Origin: Streptomyces sp. NRRL WC-3626
Lineage (GTDB): Bacteria > Actinomycetota > Actinomycetes > Streptomycetales > Streptomycetaceae
Assembly: GCF_000718785.1 (NCBI RefSeq)
Contig: NZ_JOCA01000034.1
Span: 1 to 53,619, forward strand
Direction of reading: 5' to 3'
Length of the DNA: 53,619 bases
Position 1 is the stretch's first letter. The number at the start of each line of letters is the position of its first letter. The notes beneath the pieces are model-generated. The model was given only the letters and a program-made list of their open reading frames with translations, was not told the origin of the DNA and searched no databases. Shown in pieces: positions 38,576 to 46,716 of this stretch. Both the position numbers and the translations under genes were made by a program.

Positions 38576-39649
38576 ATGAAGGGCTACGTCTTCCACGCCC
38601 CCGGTCAGTCCACCTGGCAGGAGCTCCCCGACCCCGCCATCGAAGACCCCACCGACGTCATAGTCCGCGTCGACGCGGTCACCATCTGCGGAACAGACCT
38701 CCACATCCTCAAGGGCGACGTCCCCGAGGTCCGCCCCGGCACGGTCCTCGGCCACGAAGCGGTGGGCGAGATCGTGGAAACCGGCACGGACGTCCGCACC
38801 GTCCGCCCCGGCGACCGCGTCCTGGTCTCCTGCATCTCCGCCTGCGGCCGCTGCGGCTACTGCCGCGAGGGCATGTACGGCCAGTGCCGCGGCGGCGGAG
38901 GCTGGATCCTCGGCCACCTGATCGACGGCACGCAGGCCGAGTACGTACGCGTCCCCCACGCCGACCTGTCCGTCCATCCGCTCCCCGGCACGGTGGCGAA
39001 CGAGGACGCCGTCCTGCTGGCCGACATCTTCCCCACCGCCTACGAGGTGGGCGTGCTCAACGGACGGGTACGTCCCGGCGACACCGTCGTCGTGGTCGGC
39101 GCGGGCCCCGTCGGCCTCGCCGCGATCGCCACCGCCCGGCTGTTCGGGCCCGAGCGTGTCGTCGCCGTGGACCGGGCCGCCTCCCGGCTGCAGGCGGCCA
39201 AGGAGTTCGGGGCCGAGGCCGTGGCCGACGCGGGCGAGGACCCGGAGCAGCTGATCGCGGACCTCACGGGAGGACTCGGCGCCGACGTGGTCATCGAGGC
39301 CGTGGGTCTCCCCGAGACCTTCGAACTGTGCACCCGTGTCGTACGGCCCGGCGGACACCTGGCCAACGTGGGCGTGCACGGAGCTTCCGCCACGCTCCAC
39401 CTCGAGGACCTGTGGATCAGGAACGTCACCATCACCACCGGACTGGTCGACACCCACTCCACCCCCACCCTGCTGCGGATGGCGGCCGCCGGCCGGCTGC
39501 CCACCCGGCAGTTCGTCACCCACACGTTCCCGCTCGACCACATGCAGGAGGCCTACGACGTCTTCGGCAACGCCGCCGAGACCGGGGCGCTCAAGGTCGT
39601 CCTCGGCGTTCCGCAGCACGAGGTGGTCCCCGTGCATCCCACGGTCTGA
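38576..39649 (+). CDS. Zinc-dependent alcohol dehydrogenase
   Basis: This 357-aa MDR enzyme has the catalytic zinc ligands Cys38 (TICGTDLH) and His60/Glu61 (LGHEAVG), structural-zinc cysteines 90, 93, 96 and 104 (ACGRCGYCREGMYGQC), and the NAD site GAGPVGLAA. It is close to NAD-dependent secondary alcohol or formaldehyde-type dehydrogenases. The ATG follows GAGAAGGGTGAGG. It is 106 nt upstream of the Rv1733c-like gene, so they may share an operon. Confidence 0.92.
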   Translation: MKGYVFHAPGQSTWQELPDPAIEDPTDVIVRVDAVTICGTDLHILKGDVPEVRPGTVLGHEAVGEIVETGTDVRTVRPGDRVLVSCISACGRCGYCREGMYGQCRGGGGWILGHLIDGTQAEYVRVPHADLSVHPLPGTVANEDAVLLADIFPTAYEVGVLNGRVRPGDTVVVVGAGPVGLAAIATARLFGPERVVAVDRAASRLQAAKEFGAEAVADAGEDPEQLIADLTGGLGADVVIEAVGLPETFELCTRVVRPGGHLANVGVHGASATLHLEDLWIRNVTITTGLVDTHSTPTLLRMAAAGRLPTRQFVTHTFPLDHMQEAYDVFGNAAETGALKVVLGVPQHEVVPVHPTV

Positions 39650-39755
39650 CGGGCACACGGAAGGATCGGGCCGTTCGGCCCATGCGGGACCGGGGCGGCC
39701 GGGTCCACCCTGGAGAAGGACGCCGTTCGGTACCCGCGCGAGGAGGTGACCTCCC

Positions 39756-40352
39756 ATGGCCATGACGCATGGTGCGAGGGTCCGCAGGGTGCGGCTGTGG
39801 CGATGGCGGCGCAACCCGCTGCGCCGCCGCAGCGATCTGGTCGAGGCGTGGCTGCTGGCCGCCACGGTCGTCCTCGCCGTACTGCTCGGGGCGCTCTCCG
39901 GCCTGGCGGCGGCGGCGGTCGTGGACGGGTCCCTCGCCGAGCGCCGGGAGCGCACCACACCCGTGCCGGCCGTACTGGCCGAGGACGCCGCGTCCCTGTC
40001 CGCCCCGGTGACGGAGAACGGCGACGGCGGCGTATGGGCCAAGGTGCGGTGGACGGCCGCCGACGGCACCACCCACACCGGCAGGGCGGAGGTCGACCCG
40101 GGCAGCTCGGAGGGCAGCGAGGTCACCGTGTGGACGGACACCACGGGCCGCCTGGTCTCCGCACCGCCCGAGGGCGCGGAGGCCCGCTTCCAGACCGTGA
40201 TGTCAGGGGCCACGGTCGCCGTCGCCGCCGGAGGCCTGGTCGTCCTCGCCGGCTGGATCACCCGCTCCCGCATGCAACTGCGCCGTATGACCGCATGGGA
40301 AGCGGAATGGCGCCAGGTGGAACCGGCCTGGCGCAAACGCATGACAGGCTGA
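39756..40352 (+). CDS. Rv1733c-like two-helix membrane protein
   Basis: This 198-aa protein starts with a basic stretch (RRVRLWRWRRNPLRRRSDL) before helix 1 (about 28-57). It then has an extracytoplasmic beta region with GGVWAKVRWTAADGTTHTG and a second helix near 150 (GATVAVAAGGLVVLAGWI). This topology matches the Rv1733c family, which in Mycobacterium is hypoxia-induced. GAGGAGG precedes the ATG. Function unknown. Confidence 0.8.
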   Translation: MAMTHGARVRRVRLWRWRRNPLRRRSDLVEAWLLAATVVLAVLLGALSGLAAAAVVDGSLAERRERTTPVPAVLAEDAASLSAPVTENGDGGVWAKVRWTAADGTTHTGRAEVDPGSSEGSEVTVWTDTTGRLVSAPPEGAEARFQTVMSGATVAVAAGGLVVLAGWITRSRMQLRRMTAWEAEWRQVEPAWRKRMTG

Positions 40353-40369
40353 CCCGCCACCCCGCCAGG

Positions 40370-41059
40370 TCAGTCGGCGGCCTCCGCGTCCCCCCGCCCG
40401 CAGTGCAGGAACAGCTGGGGTTCCGGGCCGGCGTCGGGGTGGGTCGGGGTGAACATCACGTTCTGCTGCCACTTCACGGTCAGGCCCGCCCCCCGTACCA
40501 GGGCCACGACGTCCTCGGTCGCGAAACTGGTGACCCGTACGTCCTGGCCCATGAAGACGCCGTCGAACTCCTCGACGTCCAGCGGCACCGTGGCCAGCAC
40601 CAGCAGGCCGCCCGGCCGCAGCGCCCGCGCCAGCCGGCGTACCAGCTCCCTCTGTTCCGCGCGGGTCATCTGCAACAGCGCGAAGTACACGCACACCGCG
40701 TCGTACGAACCGTCCTCGAGCGGCATCCGCCGAATGTCCGCGCACCGGAATCCGGCGTCCGGCACCTGCCGGGAAGCGATCTCCACCATCACCGGGGACA
40801 CGTCGACGCCCAGCACCCGATGGCCCGCCCCGGCGAGCACGGCGGCCGTGGGACGGCCCGTCCCGCTGCCCACGTCCAGCACACTGCTGCCGGGCGCCAG
40901 CTCCCCGAGCAGCCGGTCCAGCGAGCGACGGTGCGCGGGGGAGGAGGCGAACGCCTTCTCGTACTCTCCGCCCAGCGCGTCGAACACCGCGGCCGCCGGT
41001 GACCCGTGATCCTCGTCGAACAAGACGCACCCCGTCCGTCGCGTACCGATGCGGGGCAT
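40370..41059 (-). CDS. Class I SAM-dependent methyltransferase
   Basis: This 229-aa enzyme contains SAM motif I VLDVGSGTGRPT, GHRVLGVDVSPVMVEIA and DIRRMPLEDGSYDAV. It ends with a variable part rich in charged residues. It starts MPRIGTRRTG at 41059, 90 nt from the divergent flavodoxin-like start. The substrate is unknown. Confidence 0.88.
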   Translation of the reverse strand: MPRIGTRRTGCVLFDEDHGSPAAAVFDALGGEYEKAFASSPAHRRSLDRLLGELAPGSSVLDVGSGTGRPTAAVLAGAGHRVLGVDVSPVMVEIASRQVPDAGFRCADIRRMPLEDGSYDAVCVYFALLQMTRAEQRELVRRLARALRPGGLLVLATVPLDVEEFDGVFMGQDVRVTSFATEDVVALVRGAGLTVKWQQNVMFTPTHPDAGPEPQLFLHCGRGDAEAAD

Positions 41060-41149
41060 CGTGCCATCCCCGTCCCGCCGTCACAACGGGACGGGGACAC
41101 CGCCCGTGGCGGCTTGCGGGCCCCCGGACCGGCACGGCAGGGTCGGAGT

Positions 41150-41602
41150 GTGCCGACACTGCTGATCGTCCACCACACGCCCTCGCCCAACTGCCAGGCG
41201 ATGTTCGAGGCCGTCCTGTCCGGGGCCACCGACCCGGAGATCGAGAACGTACGGGTGGTACGGCGCGCGGCGCTGGCCGCCACCCCCGCCGACGTCCTGG
41301 AGGCCGACGGCTACCTCCTCGGCACCCCGGCCAACCTGGGCTACATGTCCGGGGCGCTCAAGCACTTCTTCGACCAGGTCTACTACCCGTGCCTGGACAC
41401 CACCCGCGGCCGGCCCTTCGGTTACTACGTGCACGGCGGGAACGACGTCACGGGCGCCGTCCGGGGCATCGAGACGGTCACGACCGGCCTCGGCTGGCGC
41501 CGCGCCGCCGACGCCGTGACCGTCACCGGCGAGCCCGACAAGGCCGCCGTCGAGCGGTGCTGGGAACTGGGTGCCACGCTCGCCGCCGGCCTGATGGACT
41601 GA
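41150..41602 (+). CDS. Flavodoxin-like NAD(P)H oxidoreductase
   Basis: This 150-aa protein begins VPTLLIVHHTPSPNCQAM and has the flavodoxin landmarks DGYLLGTPANLGYMSGALKHF and YYVHGGNDVTGA. It should bind FMN and take part in electron transfer or quinone reduction. The GTG at 41150 fits the fold start, although the GGAG before it is close. Convergent with the membrane protein gene at 41621. Confidence 0.8.
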   Translation: MPTLLIVHHTPSPNCQAMFEAVLSGATDPEIENVRVVRRAALAATPADVLEADGYLLGTPANLGYMSGALKHFFDQVYYPCLDTTRGRPFGYYVHGGNDVTGAVRGIETVTTGLGWRRAADAVTVTGEPDKAAVERCWELGATLAAGLMD

Positions 41603-41620
41603 GCCCCGGCCCACGTCCCG

Positions 41621-42724
41621 TCAGGTCTTGTCCAGACGCCTTCGGTCCTGCTCGTCCCAGGCCCGGGTGTCACGCGGCTGCGTGTACGGCTCCGCCTCGG
41701 GCGGATGGCCCCCGGCGATGGCCCGCTGCCGGGCGATCTCCGCGTCGAACTCGAGCCCCAGCAGAATGGCCAGATTGGTGATCCACAGCCAGATCAGGAA
41801 CACGATGACGCCCGCCATCGTGCCGTAGGTCTTGTTGTACGAGCCGAAGTTGGCCACATAGAGGGCGAACCCGGCGGAGGCGAGCAGCCAGATCAGCAGT
41901 GCCAGGAAACTCCCCGGAGTGATCCACCGGAACCCCTTCACCTTGGCGTTCGGGGCCGCCCAGTACAACAGCGCGATCATGACCACGACCAGCAGCACCA
42001 GCACCGGCCACTTGGCGATCGACCACACGGTCAGCGCGGTGTCGCCCAGCCCGAGCAGATCGCCCGCCTGACGGGCCAGCCCGCCCGTGAAGACCACGAT
42101 CAGCGCACTGATCACGGCCATGATCATGAGCGCGACCGTCACCCCGAGCCTGACCGGCAGCACCTTCCACACCGGGCGTCCCTCCGGCATGTCGTACACC
42201 GCGTTCGCCGCGCGCATGAACGCCGCCACATAGCCCGACGCCGACCAGATGGCCAGCACCAGACCGATGATCGCCACGAGCGACCCGACGCCCGCGTTGC
42301 CCTGCAACTGCTCCACCGCCCGGGTGATGATGTCGCGGGCCGCGCCGGGGGCGGTGAGCTCACGGAGGTTCTCCAGCACCTTGTCCGTCGTGGATTTGCC
42401 GGTCAGTCCCAGGATCGACACCAGGGCCAGCAGCGCGGGGAACAGCGCCAGCACGCCGTAGTACGTCAGGGCGGCGGCCCGGTCGGTGAGCTCGTCGTCC
42501 TTGAACTCGCGCAGACTGCCCTTGAGTGCCGCGCCCCACGCCCCCTTCGGCAGCTTGGCCGGTGAGTCCGGCGCCGCCCGCTCCACCTCGTCACCGGGCC
42601 CGGGTTCGCCCTCCGCCGCCGCGTCGGTCCCGTGTCCCGCGGCGGGCTCCCGCGTCGCGCCGGGCGGACGGGGCTCGTCCGTCGCGCTCCGCCGGTCGTT
42701 CCGCCCAGGGATATGCAGCTTCAT
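41621..42724 (-). CDS. YihY/BrkB-family membrane protein
   Basis: This 367-aa protein has an acidic, proline-rich N-terminal tail of about 85 residues, then about six transmembrane helices. Family landmarks are LTYYGVLALFPALLALVSI, GPFTIAG-like LVAIIGLVLAIWSASGYVAAF, and FGSYNKTYGTMAGVIVFLIW. YihY proteins are named for a ribonuclease BN/virulence factor and their function is unclear. The ATG at 42724 has no good ribosome site; the mRNA may be leaderless or start further upstream. A CebR box lies 72 nt upstream. Confidence 0.9.
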   Translation of the reverse strand: MKLHIPGRNDRRSATDEPRPPGATREPAAGHGTDAAAEGEPGPGDEVERAAPDSPAKLPKGAWGAALKGSLREFKDDELTDRAAALTYYGVLALFPALLALVSILGLTGKSTTDKVLENLRELTAPGAARDIITRAVEQLQGNAGVGSLVAIIGLVLAIWSASGYVAAFMRAANAVYDMPEGRPVWKVLPVRLGVTVALMIMAVISALIVVFTGGLARQAGDLLGLGDTALTVWSIAKWPVLVLLVVVMIALLYWAAPNAKVKGFRWITPGSFLALLIWLLASAGFALYVANFGSYNKTYGTMAGVIVFLIWLWITNLAILLGLEFDAEIARQRAIAGGHPPEAEPYTQPRDTRAWDEQDRRRLDKT

Positions 42725-42795
42725 ACGCGCCGGGTAACCAGACAGCGACGGGCCAATCCCGGGGCCCACGCCCCGAATCGGCCGCAAAGGGGTTG

Positions 42796-42809
42796 TGGGA
42801 GCGCTCCCA
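42796..42809. promoter_or_regulatory. CebR operator between BrkB and GNAT genes
   Basis: TGGGAGCGCTCCCA is a perfect 14-nt palindrome, identical to the CebR (cellobiose-responsive LacI-type repressor) box of Streptomyces. It is 18 nt before the GNAT start and 72 nt before the divergent BrkB start, so it can block either promoter. Confidence 0.8.
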
Positions 42810-42827
42810 AGAATGCAGGATCGGGAC

Positions 42828-43460
42828 ATGACCGAGTCCCCCAGGATCCGCCCGTACCGCCGCGAGGACCGGCCGGCCCTCGACGACATCTGCGTCCGCA
42901 CCGCGCACAACGGCCAGGACAGCCGCCCCCATTACACCGACCCCACGGTCTTCCCCGACACCTTCGCGGCCCCCTACGTCCATCTGGAGCCGGAGCTGGC
43001 CTTCGTGCTGGACGACGGCACGGGCCGGGCGGTCGGGTACATCGTGGGCGCCGCCGACACCGTCCGCTTCGCCAAGGAGTTCCGCGCCGCTTGGCTGCCC
43101 CTCGTCGCCGACCGGCACCCCGAGCCGTCCGGCCCGCCGGCCACCCCCGACGAGGCCATCGCCTGGCTGCTGCACCACCCCGAGCGGATGATCGTCCCGG
43201 AACTGGCCGAATGGCCCGCCCATCTGCATATCGACCTGCTGCCCGACTGGCAGGGGCGCGGTCACGGCCGCCGGCTGATGCGGACCCTCCTCGAAGCCCT
43301 CCGGGACGGGGGAGTGCCGGCCGTCCACCTGGTCATGGCGACGGCCAACAAGCCCGCCCGGGGCTTCTACGACCGTATGGGCTTCACGGAGATCGAGGTG
43401 CCGATGGACGACTCGGTGGTCTGCCTCGGCCGTACGACCCACGATCTCGACGGACTCTGA
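42828..43460 (+). CDS. GNAT-family N-acetyltransferase
   Basis: This 210-aa protein has the acetyl-CoA P-loop DLLPDWQGRGHGRRLM (near 140-155) and the usual end ANKPARGFYDRMGFTEIEV. Similar proteins act on amino sugars, amines or peptides; the acceptor is unknown. The ATG at 42828 follows GGAT, and the gene sits 18 nt behind a CebR box, so it is probably induced by cello-oligosaccharides. A hairpin terminator follows at 43538. Confidence 0.85.
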   Translation: MTESPRIRPYRREDRPALDDICVRTAHNGQDSRPHYTDPTVFPDTFAAPYVHLEPELAFVLDDGTGRAVGYIVGAADTVRFAKEFRAAWLPLVADRHPEPSGPPATPDEAIAWLLHHPERMIVPELAEWPAHLHIDLLPDWQGRGHGRRLMRTLLEALRDGGVPAVHLVMATANKPARGFYDRMGFTEIEVPMDDSVVCLGRTTHDLDGL

Positions 43461-43537
43461 GGAGCCGGCGCCCGCCGCTGTCGAAACGCGTCGAACACGC
43501 CACGAGCCATCCGGAAGTGGCGCGAATCCGTGTTGCC

Positions 43538-43559
43538 GCTGCGCCCCGAGGGGCGCAGC
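43538..43559 (+). terminator. Terminator after the GNAT gene
   Basis: GCTGCGCCCC (43538-43547) pairs perfectly with GGGGCGCAGC (43550-43559) with a 2-nt gap. It separates the GNAT unit from the LPMO promoter region. Confidence 0.65.
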
Positions 43560-43567
43560 CTGTGGAC

Positions 43568-43581
43568 TGGGAGCGCTCCCA
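43568..43581. promoter_or_regulatory. CebR operator upstream of the LPMO gene
   Basis: TGGGAGCGCTCCCA is identical to the copy at 42796. It lies 64 nt before the LPMO start codon. A weaker match TGGGAGCGCGCGCC at 43591-43604 is 23 nt downstream (11 of 14 positions), about two helical turns, suggesting cooperative binding. Confidence 0.8.
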
Positions 43582-43590
43582 TGAACGTCG

Positions 43591-43604
43591 TGGGAGCGCG
43601 CGCC
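43591..43604. promoter_or_regulatory. Degenerate CebR half site
   Basis: TGGGAGCGC is kept in full while the right arm is changed. Its 23-nt spacing from the perfect box suggests an auxiliary operator. Confidence 0.4.
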
Positions 43605-43644
43605 CGCATCCCCACAACCCCCACAACAGCGGAAAGAAGGCACC

Positions 43645-44319
43645 ATGACTTGGCATGGTCATGACGCATTACCGTTGCGGTCCCGGCTGTCGCTCGCGCT
43701 GACCGCCGTCGCCGCCCTGCTGCTCTGTCTGATCCCGTGGAGCGGCACCGCCGTCGCCCACGGCTCGGTGATCGACCCCGCGTCCCGCAACTACGGCTGC
43801 TGGCAGCGCTGGGGGAGCGACTTCCAGAACCCGGCGATGGCGCAGGAAGACCCGATGTGCTGGCAGGCGTGGCAGGACAACCCCAACGCCATGTGGAACT
43901 GGAACGGCCTCTACCGCAACGGCTCCGCCGGCAACTTCCAGGCCGTCATCCCCAACGGCCAGCTGTGCAGCGGCGGGCACACCGAGGGCGGACGCTACAA
44001 CTCCCTGGACACGGTGGGCGCCTGGAAGACCACGAACCTGAACGACAGTTTCACGGTCCAGCTGTACGACCAGGCCAGCCACGGCGCGGACTACTTCCTC
44101 GTCTACGTCACCCGGCAGGGCTTCGACCCCACCACCGAGCAGCTGGGCTGGGACGACCTCCAGCAGGTGGCCCGCACCGGCTCGTACGCGCCCAGCCAGA
44201 ACTACTCGATCCCGGTGAGCACTTCCGGCCTCAGCGGCCGCCACATCGTCTACACGATCTGGCAGGCCTCGCACATGGACCAGACGTACTTCCTCTGCAG
44301 TGACGTGAACTTCGGTTAG
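43645..44319 (+). CDS. Secreted AA10 lytic polysaccharide monooxygenase
   Basis: This 224-aa protein is a copper LPMO that oxidatively cleaves crystalline cellulose or chitin. A signal peptide ends after AVA at residue 38, so the mature protein starts with His39 (HGSVIDPASRNYGC), the first copper ligand. His146 in ASHGADYF is the likely second ligand. There is no binding module after the domain. Sequence style is close to cellulose-active AA10 enzymes. The ninth codon is TTA (43669-43671), so translation should need the bldA tRNA. A CebR box lies upstream. AAGG precedes the ATG. Confidence 0.95.
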   Translation: MTWHGHDALPLRSRLSLALTAVAALLLCLIPWSGTAVAHGSVIDPASRNYGCWQRWGSDFQNPAMAQEDPMCWQAWQDNPNAMWNWNGLYRNGSAGNFQAVIPNGQLCSGGHTEGGRYNSLDTVGAWKTTNLNDSFTVQLYDQASHGADYFLVYVTRQGFDPTTEQLGWDDLQQVARTGSYAPSQNYSIPVSTSGLSGRHIVYTIWQASHMDQTYFLCSDVNFG

Positions 44320-44350
44320 ATCCACGGCACTTCACCGCCCTCGTCCCCAA

Positions 44351-44383
44351 GTCCCCGCCGGACCACCCGAGTCCGGCGGGGAC
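44351..44383 (+). terminator. Terminator after the LPMO gene
   Basis: GTCCCCGCCGGAC (44351-44363) pairs perfectly with GTCCGGCGGGGAC (44371-44383) around a 7-nt loop, 32 nt after the LPMO stop. Confidence 0.85.
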
Positions 44384-44518
44384 TGCGTGTGTGGGGCCCG
44401 GGATTTCTGAGATTCGGAAAAGAATCCGTGAGGTGTTTGAACACGCGGCGGCCCCCCTGCGTATGGGGCGTGGGAATCCCCTGCCCACCCCCCGCAACAG
44501 AAGCGTAGGAGTACTGCC

Positions 44519-46645
44519 TTGGCACGCAACACACGCAGACGCCCGAAACAGCGCGCGACTCTCGCCGCATTCGCCCTGATCCTGGGCGGCGGCGGGATGA
44601 TGGCGGCCAACGTCTACGCTTCCGCCACGGAGGAGAGCGGTCAGGGCGACGGCCAGGCGCAGGTCTTCTCGGGTGCCACGATCGACTGTCCGGACGTCGC
44701 CACCGAGCTGACGGCGGTCCCCGACGAGGCGCGGGCGGAGGTGGACAAGGAACTCGCCGGTCTGGACGCGCAGATCGCGGAGGCCTACAAGAAGCTCGGC
44801 GAGTCGGCCGACGTTCTCCGCCAGGACCCGGCCTTCGCGGAGAACGCGATCGCCAAGCCTCTCGAGGAGAAGCGTTCCGCGACCCTCGCCCGGATCGGGA
44901 CCGCCATCGACCGGGTCGGCGACCGGCCCGAGGGCCTGGAGGAACTCGCCGACTGCGCGGTGCGCGAGTCCGGCAACGCCCCCGCACCGCAGGAGGGCGA
45001 GGGCGAGCAGGCCGGCGAGGGCGAGCAGGCCGGCGACGGCCAGGAGCAGCAGGGTCAGGACCAGCAGGAACAGGACCAGGGCCAGCAGGAGCAGGGCCAG
45101 GACCAGGGCGGGAACGGCGGGGCGGCCGGCAACGGGCCCGTCGCCGGTGACTACGTCGACATCGAGAGCGTCCAGCCCAACGTCGCCAAGCCCGAGCTGT
45201 CGGACAAGGCCTCGCGCGGCACCTTCGTCAGCGAGTGCGGTGTCAACGCGAACGGCATCTTCAACTCCGACAACGTGATCGCCGCTCCGGGTGTCGGCAA
45301 CGGCGCCCACCACTTCCACGACTACATCGGCAACCAGGTCACCAACGCCTTCTCCAGCGACGACGACCTGGCGGCGGCCGACACCAGCTGCGAGGACCAG
45401 GGCGACAAGTCGTCGTACTACTGGCCCGTGCTGCGACTGCAGAACGGCACCGAGGAGAAGGACGCCCAGTCCCCGGGCGGCGGCATCGAGGGCAACGTCG
45501 GTGAGATCGTCACGCCCAAGGACGTCACGCTGACCTTCGTGGGCAACCCGCAGGGCGAGGTCACGGCCATGCCGCGGCTGCTGCGCATCATCACCGGCGA
45601 CGCCAAGTCGTTCGTCAACGGCCCGGCCAACGCCAACGCCTCCTGGAGCTGCACCGGGTTCGAGGACCGGCAGCTGACGGACAAGTACCCGCTGTGCCCG
45701 CAGGGCAGTGACGTGGTCCGCAGCTTCGACTTCCAGAGCTGCTGGGACGGCCGCAACATCGACAGCGCCAACCACCGTACGCACATGGCGTTCGCCGACG
45801 CGGCCGGCAACTGCCCGTCCGGCTTCAAGCCGGTGCCGCAGCTGGTGCAGCGCATCGTCTACGACGTCGACGCGCCGAGCCTGAACGACGGCGGCAAGAC
45901 CACCGCGCTGTTCGCGGTGGACGCCTTCCCGGAGCAGCTGCACAAGCCGATCACGGACCACGGCGACTTCATCAACGTCTTCGACGAGGACCTGATGAAC
46001 GAGATGGTCGACTGCATCAACGAGGGCCGTGAGTGCGGCGCCGGCGTCGGCAACGGTGGTGGCGACAACGGCGGCGACAACGGCAACGGCGGCGGCGACA
46101 ACGGCGGCGACAACGGCAACGGTGGTGACAACGGCGGCGACCAGGGCGAGGAGCCCCAGCAGCCGGAGGAGCCGGGCCAGGGCGGCGACGACAACCAGGA
46201 CGACGGCGACCAGGGCAATGGCGGCGGCGACCAGGGCAACGGCGGCGACGACCAGAACAACGGCGGCGACGACCAGAACAACGGCGGCGACGACCAGAAC
46301 AACGGCGGCGACCAGGGCGACGACGGCGCGCAGGAAGAGCCGTCGCAGGACCCCGCCGCCGAGCAGCCGGACGTCAAGGCCTCGACCCCGGCCGGGAACG
46401 GCGGCGACGCCGGCAACCAGGACGACGGCGACAAGGGCGGCAAGAACGACGGCGGTCAGGCGGCCGGGGCCGCCGAGGTGCCCGGCAGCCTCCCCGAGCT
46501 CGAGGCCGAGAACCAGGCCGAGGCCCAGGGCGGCAGCGGCAGCCTCGCCGAGACCGGCGCCCAGCTCTGGCCGGCCGCGATCGGCGGAGTGCTGGTGATC
46601 TTCGGCTTCTTCGTCCTGCGCAGCGTGCGGCGCGGCGCGGCCTGA
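44519..46645 (+). CDS. Sortase-anchored DUF1996 cell-surface protein
   Basis: This 708-aa secreted protein has a TTG start (44519, after AGGAG). It has a signal peptide, a charged helical region, a Gln-rich linker with QEQDQGQQEQGQDQ near 185, and a DUF1996 domain about 232-500 with GVGNGAHHFHDYIGN and the end HGDFINVFDEDLM. An Asn/Gly/Asp repeat linker follows, with a sorting signal LAETG at 676-680 ahead of a membrane helix and basic tail. LAxTG fits the class E sortase type. The DUF1996 function is unknown, and neighbours suggest a polysaccharide link. Confidence 0.88.
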   Translation: MARNTRRRPKQRATLAAFALILGGGGMMAANVYASATEESGQGDGQAQVFSGATIDCPDVATELTAVPDEARAEVDKELAGLDAQIAEAYKKLGESADVLRQDPAFAENAIAKPLEEKRSATLARIGTAIDRVGDRPEGLEELADCAVRESGNAPAPQEGEGEQAGEGEQAGDGQEQQGQDQQEQDQGQQEQGQDQGGNGGAAGNGPVAGDYVDIESVQPNVAKPELSDKASRGTFVSECGVNANGIFNSDNVIAAPGVGNGAHHFHDYIGNQVTNAFSSDDDLAAADTSCEDQGDKSSYYWPVLRLQNGTEEKDAQSPGGGIEGNVGEIVTPKDVTLTFVGNPQGEVTAMPRLLRIITGDAKSFVNGPANANASWSCTGFEDRQLTDKYPLCPQGSDVVRSFDFQSCWDGRNIDSANHRTHMAFADAAGNCPSGFKPVPQLVQRIVYDVDAPSLNDGGKTTALFAVDAFPEQLHKPITDHGDFINVFDEDLMNEMVDCINEGRECGAGVGNGGGDNGGDNGNGGGDNGGDNGNGGDNGGDQGEEPQQPEEPGQGGDDNQDDGDQGNGGGDQGNGGDDQNNGGDDQNNGGDDQNNGGDQGDDGAQEEPSQDPAAEQPDVKASTPAGNGGDAGNQDDGDKGGKNDGGQAAGAAEVPGSLPELEAENQAEAQGGSGSLAETGAQLWPAAIGGVLVIFGFFVLRSVRRGAA
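44999..45034 (+). repeat. 18-nt coding tandem repeat
   Basis: GAGGGCGAGCAGGCCGGC occurs twice in tandem and encodes EGEQAG in the linker before the DUF1996 domain. Confidence 0.7.
46240..46302 (+). repeat. Three exact 21-nt coding tandem repeats
   Basis: Three perfect copies (46240-46260, 46261-46281, 46282-46302) encode NGGDDQN-type heptapeptides in the wall-spanning linker of the DUF1996 protein. The identity at the DNA level points to recent slippage or unequal exchange, so linker length may vary between strains. Confidence 0.85.
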
Positions 46646-46646
46646 T

Positions 46647-46661
46647 CCCCCGCGGCGGGGG
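46647..46661 (+). terminator. Short hairpin after the DUF1996 gene
   Basis: CCCCCG (46647-46652) pairs with CGGGGG (46656-46661) around CGG, 1 nt after the stop codon of the surface protein. Confidence 0.55.
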
Positions 46662-46685
46662 CAGGATCCCCCGCGACACGTGAAC

Positions 46686-46716
46686 GGCGGCAGGTTCCCT
46701 CACGGGGCCTGCCGCC
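46686..46716. terminator. Hairpin holding the MMPL stop codon in its loop
   Basis: GGCGGCAGG (46686-46694) pairs perfectly with CCTGCCGCC (46708-46716). The stop codon of the leftward MMPL gene (46702-46700) lies in the loop, so the hairpin forms partly from coding sequence. It is a bidirectional terminator candidate for the convergent pair. Confidence 0.65.

Noticed and set aside
46029..46310. Possible CRISPR-like array
   Set aside because: The repeats have no spacers and stay in the reading frame of the surface protein; they are coding repeats.
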